A stretch of 64,000 nucleotides of DNA, taken from assembly GCF_020622355.1 (NCBI RefSeq), contig NZ_WHVL01000007.1:1-64000 (forward strand), read 5' to 3'. Within the stretch, counting starts at the first letter, position 1. The number at the start of each line of letters is the position of its first letter. The translations under genes and the position numbers were made by a program. A model generated the notes under the pieces. The model was given only the letters and a program-made list of their open reading frames with translations. It did not search any database and was not told where the DNA came from. Of the stretch, positions 23,928-31,900 are shown piece after piece. Source of the stretch: Vreelandella malpeensis. Its GTDB lineage: Bacteria > Pseudomonadota > Gammaproteobacteria > Pseudomonadales > Halomonadaceae.

Positions 23928-25154
23928 TCAGGCGGTCTTGGCCTTGGGTTTTCGACCCTCCACGCCGTCGAAGAACAGCGGGCGCAGCTTCACGCCCAGC
24001 ATGTTGCCGGCAAAGGCCGCCACCATCCATATCCAGCCGTGCAGGCTGCCCGAGGCGATACCGCTGAAGTAGGCGCCGATGTTGCAGCCAAAGGCGAGCC
24101 GCGCGCCGTAGCCGAGCATCAACCCGCCGAGAATCGCCGCAATCACCGAGCGAAGGGGAATGTTGAAGTTCGGCGCGAAACGCCCGGCCAGATGCGCCGC
24201 CGCCAGGGCGCCGAGCATGATGCCGATGTTCATCACCGTGGTGATGTCCGAGAAGATGCTGGAGGAGAGCGCCGCCGCGTTGGACTCGGACTGCCAGTAG
24301 CCCCACTGGGAAACGTCGCCGCCGATGAACTCGAACACCTTCGCCCCCCATAGCGCGAAGGCCGAGGTGATGCCCCAGGGGCGCCCGGCCAGCGCCAGCG
24401 TGGCGAAGTTCAAGAGCGCCAGCGCCACGGCGCCGGCGACCAGTGGCCAGGGGCCTTCCAACCAGCGCGCACGGCCGGGTTTGGCCACCTTGGGCGCCTT
24501 CTCCAGCTGCCCATGACGGCCCTTCTCCAGCACCACGGTCAGGGCGGCGATGGCGGCGAAGATCACCAGGCTGATGGCGATACCCACGCCGGGCCCGGCC
24601 ACGTCGACCAGCGACACCGGCGCGAAGGCCGGCAGGCTCTGCCACCAGGCGAAGTGCGCGGTGCCGATCACCGAACCGACGATGAAGAACAGCAGCGTGA
24701 TCAGCATGCGTGCGTTGCCGCCACCGGCAGTGAACAGCGTCCCCGAGGCGCAGCCGCCGCCGAGCTGCATGCCGAGCCCGAAGATGAACGCCCCGACGAC
24801 GACCGACACGCCAATGGGCGACACGAGCCCGGACACCGGCCGGCCGAACAGCTCGCCCGCCCCAAGCGCCGGAAAGAACAGCAGCACGGCAAGCGCCAGC
24901 ATCACCATCTGCGCACGCAGACCGCGGCCGCGGCGCTCGGTGATGAACGCCCGCCAGGCCGCGGTGAAGCCGAAGGCGGCGTGATAGAGCACCACGCCCA
25001 GCAGTGCACCGACGATCATCAGCATGCCGGTATTGGCGCTGAAGAACACGCCGATCAAGAGCGCACCGAACACCACCGCGGCCATCGCGATCAGCGGCAC
25101 CCGGTACTTGCTGGCAGGAGTTTCGGCCTCCAAGGAGGCGGGATTTGTCGACAT
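23928..25154 (-). CDS. YeeE/YedE-family membrane transporter (thiosulfate/sulfur uptake)
   Basis: This is a polytopic inner-membrane protein with two homologous halves. Each half carries the cysteine-containing signature of thiosulfate transporters of the YeeE/TsuA type: QLGGGCASGTLFT near residue 128 and ARLAFGCNIGAYFSG near 356. The family imports thiosulfate or related sulfur species. The substrate here is inferred. Start: ATG at 25154 follows AAAGGTG, giving 408 residues. No TusA-like partner is adjacent. An AI-2E-type transporter lies upstream on the same strand with a 44-base gap. Confidence 0.88.
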   Translation of the reverse strand: MSTNPASLEAETPASKYRVPLIAMAAVVFGALLIGVFFSANTGMLMIVGALLGVVLYHAAFGFTAAWRAFITERRGRGLRAQMVMLALAVLLFFPALGAGELFGRPVSGLVSPIGVSVVVGAFIFGLGMQLGGGCASGTLFTAGGGNARMLITLLFFIVGSVIGTAHFAWWQSLPAFAPVSLVDVAGPGVGIAISLVIFAAIAALTVVLEKGRHGQLEKAPKVAKPGRARWLEGPWPLVAGAVALALLNFATLALAGRPWGITSAFALWGAKVFEFIGGDVSQWGYWQSESNAAALSSSIFSDITTVMNIGIMLGALAAAHLAGRFAPNFNIPLRSVIAAILGGLMLGYGARLAFGCNIGAYFSGIASGSLHGWIWMVAAFAGNMLGVKLRPLFFDGVEGRKPKAKTA

Positions 25155-25198
25155 AGCACACCTTTCTCTTTCAATGATTCCACGAATTCCAGCGAGGC

Positions 25199-26227
25199 TC
25201 ACGCCTCGTCTTTCGACGTCTCGTCCTCTTCGCGCTGCACGTAGAGCGTGTTGACCAGCACGAAACCGATCACCGTGAGCGGCGCAGCCAGAAGCACCCC
25301 CGTCATGCCGAACAGCGTACTGGCGGCGAACAGCGAGAACAGCAGCATGGCCGGCGGCAGGTTGACCGCGCGCTGCTGCACCAGCGGTTGCAGCACGTTG
25401 CCCTCGATCTGCTGGATGATCACGTAGGCGATCAGCGCGAACAGCGCGGTTTCAGGACTGACCGTATAGGCCAGCAGAAGTGCCGGGATAGCGGCGATCA
25501 ATGGCCCCACCAGCGGCACGAAGTCCAGCAGCCCGGCGATCAACCCGAGACCCAGCGGCGCGGGTACACCGATCAGCCACATGCTCACCCCGACCAGGAT
25601 ACCGGTCACGGCCATGGCCACGAGCTGCCCGCCCAGCCAGAAGCGCAGCGCCTTGCCGCTCTTGTCCAGCGCCTCGCCCAGACGGTCGCGGCTCTTGATC
25701 GGCGCCAGCAGCAACAGCCCGCGGCGGTAGACCCCCGGCTGGGCAGCGAAGTACACCATACCGACGATCAACGCGAAGAAGTTGACCAGGCTGCCGCCCA
25801 TCGAGACCACCACCATGCCGACCTGACCCAGGCCGTTCTCGAACATCGACCCCGCCCGCTCGCCAGCGTTCTCCATCAAAGGCGCCAGCGGCGAACCTTC
25901 CAGGCGCTCCTGAAGCTGCTGCCATGCATCCGGTAGCAGCGACGAGAGCGACTCGAGCTCGGAGGCCACCTGGGAGCCGAAGGCGACGCTGATCGCCGCC
26001 AGCAAAAGCGTCAGCGCCACGATCACGATCAAAAGCGCCAGCCAGCGCGGCAGCCCCCACTTGAGCAGCGGCACCATGCAGGTCTGCAGGATGCACGCCC
26101 CCACCACCGCCCCGAAGATCAGCAGCACAAGCCCCACCAGCTTCCACAGCACCAGCGCGAGAATCCCCAGCGCCAGCACGATCATCGCCTTTTCGGTGAA
26201 CGTTTGATGACGATACGTCGATTGCAT
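25199..26227 (-). CDS. AI-2E transporter-family membrane protein
   Basis: This is a polytopic membrane protein of the PerM/TqsA family. Some members export the autoinducer AI-2 and others appear to be ion transporters or permease-like. The 342-residue protein has paired N-terminal hydrophobic helices, a central soluble segment (about 75-125), and a C-terminal bundle with the family's glycine/proline-rich signatures (LDFVPLVGPLIAAIPALLLA; IQQIEGNVLQPLV). The specific substrate cannot be assigned. Confidence 0.87.
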   Translation of the reverse strand: MQSTYRHQTFTEKAMIVLALGILALVLWKLVGLVLLIFGAVVGACILQTCMVPLLKWGLPRWLALLIVIVALTLLLAAISVAFGSQVASELESLSSLLPDAWQQLQERLEGSPLAPLMENAGERAGSMFENGLGQVGMVVVSMGGSLVNFFALIVGMVYFAAQPGVYRRGLLLLAPIKSRDRLGEALDKSGKALRFWLGGQLVAMAVTGILVGVSMWLIGVPAPLGLGLIAGLLDFVPLVGPLIAAIPALLLAYTVSPETALFALIAYVIIQQIEGNVLQPLVQQRAVNLPPAMLLFSLFAASTLFGMTGVLLAAPLTVIGFVLVNTLYVQREEDETSKDEA

Positions 26228-26350
26228 TCAATGATCCTTTTGTAAAGCCCGGCGACACGAATCGTGCCCAACGCCGAAGCAATGTCTTCCCTCAGGCTCC
26301 AGTTTAACGCACCCCCGGCTCAACGCACTGGCAAGTGATCCCCCAGGCAC

Positions 26351-26377
26351 AAAAAAGCCCTGCCGATGGGCAGGGCT
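26351..26377 (-). terminator. Intrinsic terminator of trpS
   Basis: A perfect 9-bp stem AGCCCTGCC/GGCAGGGCT with a 4-base loop is followed by a T6-type tract on the minus strand, 30 bases past the trpS stop. Confidence 0.93.
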
Positions 26378-26406
26378 CAGGGTAGCGTTCACATCGGGAA
26401 GCAAGC

Positions 26407-27426
26407 TTAGACGAAGCGCCCCAACCCCACCGCCGCACGCAGACGCTCCATGGTGCGGGTCGCCTCCTCGCGGGCGCGCTCGGCGCCCTTTTGCAGCACC
26501 GCCTCGATATGGCCCGGGTCTTCCAGCAGCGCAGTGTAGCGCTCGCGGGGTTCACGCAGTTGGGCGTTCAGGTAGTCGAACACCTGGTTCTTGGCATCGC
26601 CCCAGCCGATGCCCGCCGCGTACTGCTCGCGCATCGCTTGGGTTTCATCGTCGCTGGCGAACGCCGAGTAGATCTGGAACAGCGTGCAGGTGGCCGGGTC
26701 CTTCGGCTCCCCAGGCTCCAGCGAGTTGGTCTTGATCTTGCGGACCAGCTTCTGAAGCTTCTTCTCCGGCGAAAACAGCGGGATGGTGTTGTCGTAGCTC
26801 TTCGACATCTTGCGCCCGTCGAGGCCCTTCAGCACTTCGGTCTTCTCGTCCACCACCGCCTCGGGCTGTACGAAGTAATCGCCCTTGAACAGGTGGTTGA
26901 AGCGGCCGGCGATGTCGCGGGCCATCTCGATATGCTGGATCTGGTCACGCCCCACCGGCACCTTGTTGGCGTTGAACATCAGGATGTCCGCCGCCATCAG
27001 CACCGGGTAACCGAACAGCCCCATGGTGATGCCTTTATCGGCATCCTGGTTGCCCGCTTCTTCATTGTCGGCCACCGCCGCCTTATAGGCATGGGCACGG
27101 TTCATCAGGCCCTTGGCGCACACGCAGGAGAGCATCCACATGAGCTCGGGAATCTCGGGCACGTCCGACTGGCGGTAGAAGATCGCGTTGTCGGTATCGA
27201 GGCCCAGCGCCAGCCATGTGGCGGCGATCTCCAGGCGCGACTGCTGCACCCGGCTCGGTTCCTGGCACTTGATCAGCGCATGGTAGTCGGCCAGGAAATA
27301 GAACGATTGCACGTTCGGGTCCTGGCTCGCCTCGATGGCCGGCTTGATGGCGCCCACATAGTTCCCCAGATGGGGCGTGCCGGTAGTGGTAATCCCCGTC
27401 AGCACACGGGTCTTGGCGTTGTTCAT
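26407..27426 (-). CDS. trpS: Tryptophanyl-tRNA synthetase
   Basis: This class I aminoacyl-tRNA synthetase charges tRNA-Trp. The HIGH-equivalent ([10 protein letters not shown], residues 17-26) and an intact KMSKS motif ([10 protein letters not shown]) are present, plus the [18 protein letters not shown] dimer/substrate region. Start: the frame is open to 27540, but the ATG at 27426 gives [16 protein letters not shown], the family's N-terminus, and 339 residues. It marks the last housekeeping gene before the accessory T6SS block. Confidence 0.96.
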   Translation of the reverse strand: MNNAKTRVLTGITTTGTPHLGNYVGAIKPAIEASQDPNVQSFYFLADYHALIKCQEPSRVQQSRLEIAATWLALGLDTDNAIFYRQSDVPEIPELMWMLSCVCAKGLMNRAHAYKAAVADNEEAGNQDADKGITMGLFGYPVLMAADILMFNANKVPVGRDQIQHIEMARDIAGRFNHLFKGDYFVQPEAVVDEKTEVLKGLDGRKMSKSYDNTIPLFSPEKKLQKLVRKIKTNSLEPGEPKDPATCTLFQIYSAFASDDETQAMREQYAAGIGWGDAKNQVFDYLNAQLREPRERYTALLEDPGHIEAVLQKGAERAREEATRTMERLRAAVGLGRFV

Positions 27427-27582
27427 AGCGGATCGGTCCAGCGTTTGGAAGGTCGATGAAAGAAAGGATTGTACATGCCCGGCCGGCAAGGCGTCGCCTG
27501 GGAGAACACAAAACCCGCGATCACGTGTCTTTAGCCACAACGCGCTAATGTCATCGAGCCTTTTCCACGTCCGGCAGGTCCG

Positions 27583-27813
27583 CTACCCCGCTTCATCACT
27601 CGCTGCCGCCAGCATGATATGGCGATAGAGCACGCCCATGGCGGTAGCAAAGAGGAGAGTGACAGCGAACATGATCAGTACGCGAGCCGGCAGCAACGTG
27701 CCCCTTTTCAAGAACCCATCGGTCACCAGCCCGGCAAGGCCGGGAAGCAGCCATAGCAAGACGAACGCACTACCTTGGCAAGGCCGGGGTGATGGCAGTG
27801 GTGCCGTTGACAT
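27583..27813 (-). CDS. Hypothetical small membrane protein
   Basis: This 76-residue frame encodes two hydrophobic segments (about 17-34 and 44-64) separated by a short basic turn, so a two-helix inner-membrane protein is possible. No family is recognised. No good ribosome-binding site precedes the ATG at 27813. It lies between trpS and the decayed Rhs fragment and could be a remnant carried with it. Whether it is expressed is uncertain. Confidence 0.4.
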   Translation of the reverse strand: MSTAPLPSPRPCQGSAFVLLWLLPGLAGLVTDGFLKRGTLLPARVLIMFAVTLLFATAMGVLYRHIMLAAASDEAG

Positions 27814-27839
27814 GAGGGACGGTCTTCTGATTCGACGCT

Positions 27840-27853
27840 CTAAGACGTCTTAG
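27840..27853. repeat. 14-bp perfect palindrome CTAAGACGTCTTAG
   Basis: This is a perfect palindrome, extended imperfectly by ACGC/GCGT on both sides. It sits 18 bases beyond the end of the Rhs-like homology. No T-tract follows on either strand. It could be a protein-binding site or mark a recombination boundary. Neither is shown. Confidence 0.45.
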
Positions 27854-27867
27854 CGTTAGACGACTTT

Positions 27868-28186
27868 CGTGGTAGGGCCGTAGCGTAGGTGCTAGTGTGG
27901 ATCACGCTTACTAAATAGTTAGCGCATTCATAGCCCACCATAAGGCGCTCGCCGTCGGGTTGTAGCCGCTCGATCATATTGCCTGCGTCATCGTAGCGGT
28001 AGCGGATGTCGTTGGGCTGACCCAAGTGGTTATCCGAAATCGTCAGCTGGCCGTCTAAACGGTTACCGGCGACCGCGTAGTAGTGGGTCTTATTGCCGTG
28101 CTAACTGCTTGTGACACTCCCGGTGGAGACGTAGCTACACGCAATCACCTGAGAGTGATCACCCTACAGGATGCAGAAGCTCATCT
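27868..28186 (-). pseudogene. Decayed Rhs/YD-repeat core fragment
   Basis: About 315 bases align collinearly with 29511-29825 of the intact vgrG-rhs gene. Shared landmarks include GGTAGGGCC, CATAGCCCA, GTAGCGG and CGTAGCTA-ACGCAATCACcTg, and the alignment ends at AGAAGCTCATC. A 47-residue stretch still translates as a YD repeat (RYRYDDAGNMIERLQPDGER). Frameshifts and stops interrupt it on both sides, and it lacks the C-terminal Rhs hallmark and any toxin tip. It is much diverged from the intact copy and lies just behind the candidate immunity gene. Relics of displaced Rhs tips are known in this position. Confidence 0.85.
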
Positions 28187-28231
28187 TACAACTATTGATT
28201 GAATTTAAGCCTTAAAATCATCATAGCTGCT

Positions 28232-28495
28232 CTATGAACTCTGAAGTTTACTGACGGTCTTCCAGACATACACTGCACAAATAACAACCATTACGTAAAT
28301 TATCATTATTGAATAAGCTGTTTTTTTATAAAAAAGCTCGCCATCTACCGCCCCTCCAATTGCAAATATAATAAAAATTATAGCCGAGTAAGATAGCAAG
28401 GTTATATTTTTCCCTATTTTATTTACATTTTTATTTAACAATTTAGCTATAAAAAAAATTAAAATAGATATAACAAACAATATAAAATCCATCAT
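28232..28495 (-). CDS. Candidate immunity protein for the Rhs C-terminal toxin (small membrane protein)
   Basis: This 87-residue, very AT-rich gene encodes three hydrophobic segments (about 3-18, 31-48 and 60-80 of the frame), with lysine/asparagine-rich loops. It is therefore predicted to sit in the inner membrane. The ATG at 28495 overlaps the vgrG-rhs stop (ATGA) and uses GAGGAG inside the rhs 3' end. A GTG at 28504 is possible but lacks that spacing. Known: Rhs/CDI toxins are followed directly by cognate immunity genes, and membrane immunity proteins go with pore-forming tips. Inferred: it protects against the 28492-28989 toxin. No named family is recognised. Confidence 0.75.
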   Translation of the reverse strand: MMDFILFVISILIFFIAKLLNKNVNKIGKNITLLSYSAIIFIIFAIGGAVDGELFYKKTAYSIMIIYVMVVICAVYVWKTVSKLQSS

Positions 28496-28989
28496 TTTTG
28501 ACACTCCTCATTACTTTCCATAAAACTATTAACTCCACTATAAGCACCCATTCCTGCAGAGCCAGCTTCAATAGTTAGACCTGTCGCAGTTGCGCTTTGA
28601 TAAGCTGGCACGAAGTCTTCAGGTAAACTACGAAACAGCTGAAATGTTCCAGGCTTCTGTATCGGCCTTAGGAGCCCTCCAACAGAAGTACCTAAATTTG
28701 CACCCTCAATGGCTAAATTTCCCCATTGGTCTCCCAACTGATTAACGGCTGCTTCGCGTGCAAACCCCCTACCATTCTCAGAGAAACCTTCCTCAATATT
28801 ACTAACACCAAGGCCTGCAATAGGCGCGCCCGCTACACAACCCATTACTGTCTTACAGAGAGCCCCTCCCAATAAGACTTGACCACCGCCACCAACAACC
28901 GTAGCGGTACGTGTCAATACATCCATACCCTCGTCTCGGATGAAGCGAGGTATCATTTTAGAATGAAACTTGATGGCTTCCCAAGCATT
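28492..28989 (-). other. Rhs C-terminal toxin module (residues 1767-1931)
   Basis: These 165 residues follow the DPLGL boundary. No nuclease, deaminase or NADase motif is seen. A glycine-rich hydrophobic stretch (residues about 1797-1828, VVGGGGQVLLGGAL and GCVAGAPIAGLG) looks like a membrane hairpin and resembles DUF4225-type Rhs tips. Base composition drops sharply to AT-rich relative to the GC-rich core. A membrane-depolarising or pore-forming action is inferred, supported by the membrane-type immunity candidate. Confidence 0.6.
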
Positions 28990-31900
28990 TAACCCTAGCG
29001 GATCCACCATCTCTGCTGGATTCGCGACATACCCATACAAGTTCGTACCACCGAGCAACCCAATCGGATCCTGACTCACATACCGCCCCTGCTGCGGATC
29101 ATAATACCGATGCCGGTTGTAGTAGAGCCCGCTCTCCTCATCCTGCCATTGCCCCTGAAACCGTATCGGCTGACGGGCACTGCCACGTACATCCTTCACC
29201 GCCGCCCAGTCATCGGGCTGGCCTTGCCACTGAATATCGCCGCTGGCAGCCACGAGCTGCATCGGCGTGCCGATCGCATCCGTGACGAAGGCGCTCAGTT
29301 GCTGCCCCTGTTGGGTATCATCGATTCGTAGCATCGGTACGAAACTGCCCGGTTCGTAGACGATGGTCGAGCGTTGGTTTTCGGACTCTTCCCGCACGAT
29401 GCGGTCGCCGTCCCAGCCGTAGTGGGTGGTGGTGGCGGTGCCGTTGGCATGGCGCACGGCCTTGCTGATCCGGCGGCCCAGGGCGTCGTAGCGGTAGGCG
29501 GCTTCCATGGTAGGGCCATAGGCGCTGGTGCGGGTGAGGCTTACGAGCCGGTTGGCGCCGTCATAGCCCATGGTCAGGCGCTCACCGCTCGGCTGCTGCC
29601 GCTCAATCAGATTGCCTGCGCCATCAAAGCGGTAGCGGGTGCCGTTGTGCTGGGTGAGGCGGTTGTCAGTGACCGGCTGCTGGCCGTCGAGGGGGTTGCC
29701 CGCCGCGTCTACGGCGTAGCGGTGGGCCTGGTCACCGTGCTGGCTGCCGGTGAGGCGGCCGGCGGCATCGTAGCTATACGCAATCACTTGGGCGCTCTCG
29801 CCCTGCAGGGCGCGGAAGCTCATCCGGCCCAGAGCGTCGTACTGGTACTGCTGGCCATTGCTTGCCTGCGCGCCGCTTAGGGTGAGGTGGTCGAGCTGCC
29901 CCAGATTCGTGTAGCCGCGCTCCAGGATCAGCGGCTGGGTCTGGTCGCTCCCGGTCAGGCTCATCTGGCGCCGGGTCTCCCGGTGCAGCGCATCGGGGGT
30001 CAGCTCGATGGCCAGGTTGAGTTCCGGGGCGCTCAGGCCGTGCAGGTGGCCGCTGCCGTAGGTATGCCACTCGAGCGCGGGCAGGTCGCCGAATTGACTC
30101 TGCTGTGGGGCACCGTTGGCGGTGAGCATGTGATGTTGCTGCCACTGCCAGGCACTACCACCATCAATAGCGGCGTGGCGCTGCTGCTCGCCAACCAGTC
30201 GCTGGGCATCGTCGTAGCTGAACGCGACCTCGCCGTGTTCGTTGGTCACACTTAACAGTTGGCCGTTAGCGCCCCAACGGTACTGCTCCTGGCTTGCTGG
30301 GGCGTGCTCGGTGGCGGGTAAGTGGCGCGCCGCAAGGCGACCAGCGGCATCGTATTCGTAGCGCGTGGCAAGCGGCTGGCCGTCCGGGCCGGGGCGGCCG
30401 GCCTCGATGCGTTCGATCAGCTGGCCCGCCGCGTCGTAGCGGTACTGCTGCTCGCGGCCGTCCGGGCCGGTGTCACTGGCCAGCCGGTCCATGCCGTCAT
30501 AGGCGAAGCGATAGACGGCGCCGTTGCCCAGGGTGAGCTCGCTCAGGCGGCCCACGTCGTCGTAGGCGGTAAACTGTTGACTGCCGTCGGCCTCGATGCG
30601 CTGGGCCGGGCGGCCGTGCTCGTCGAAGAAGAACTGCTGGCGGAAGCCTTGGGGGCCTTCCACTTCGACCAGCCGCCCTTGCGGATTGTAATGATGGTGC
30701 CAGTAAAGGCCGTTGGGCAGTTGGGTGGCGGTGCGCCGGCCCAGCGCGTCGTGCTGGGTACGCGTGTTCTCCCCCAGGGCGTTGGTGGCGCTGGCCAGAT
30801 AGCCATGATGATCATACGCGTACTCGGTGCGCTGCTGGGAGCAGTCGATCTCGGCAGTGACCTGGCCCAGCGCGTTCCACTCCCGCTGGTGGGTGGCGCC
30901 CACCGGGTCGGTCACCGTGGTGGGGCGGTCCGGCAGGCGCTCGTCGGCGTAGGCGAACGTGGTGGTGCCTTCCGGGGCGGTGATGTCGACGGGCTGGCCG
31001 CGCTCGTCGCGGGCGATCTGCCAGCGCTGGTTCTCCGGTCCTTCCATGCGGACCGTGTTACCCAGGGCATTGCGTTCGATCGCCCAGCGCTGGCCGTCCG
31101 GCGTGGTCTGACCGATGACCTGGCCGCTGTCGTCGCGCTCGATCAGCGTCTCGCGGCCGAGTGGGTCCACCGTGGCGATCTTGTGTCCGGCGCGGTCGTA
31201 ACGGAATTCGATGCGCGAGCCGTCCGCGCGGGTGTGGGCGGTCCAGCGCTTGCCGGGGCCGCTGCCCACGAAGTGGTAGCGCTCCTCGCGGCCCAGACTG
31301 TCGGTGACCTGGGTGTGATCGATGTGATACTCGTAACGCCGGGCGAGGCCGCCGGCTTCCTGCTGGCCCACGACGCGGCCGTCCGGGGCGTGGCGGTCCC
31401 AGGTGTAGTGGGCTTCCATGCCGCCGGGCACCCGGTGGGCGGTGAGCAGGTGGTTGTCCCATTCGAACTCGCGCACCATCTCGCCGTGGCGATGGCGCAC
31501 GGCGAGCAGATCCCCTAGGGCGCTAAAGGAGTAGCGCACCAGCCAGTCATCGGCGGCGCTGCCGTCCGCCTCCCTGGCCAGCTTCACGCCGGTGAGTCGC
31601 TGGCCAGCGTCACCGGGCCGCTCGGGCAACAGAGACTCGTAGATGAACTGGTAGTGGCGCCCGGCGCTGTCGATGACGCGGGTGAGCAGGTCCGCCTCCC
31701 ACTGATAGGCGGTGGTATAGCCGTTGCGGTCGCGCTCCTCGGCCAGCACCAGCGATGTGGCGCCCTGAGCGCCGGGCGTCGCCGAGGGCGTGAACACGTA
31801 GTAGAGGCCGCCGGTATCGCTCAGGACGATGCGTGAGTCGTCGTCGCGCAGCGCATCATCGAGCAAGGTCCAGCGCGGGGCAAGATTATCGCCCTCCTCC

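Noticed and set aside
27840-28025. A 61-residue open frame as an independent gene
   Set aside because: Its sequence is a YD-repeat piece of the decayed Rhs fragment, with homology continuing out of frame beyond its start.
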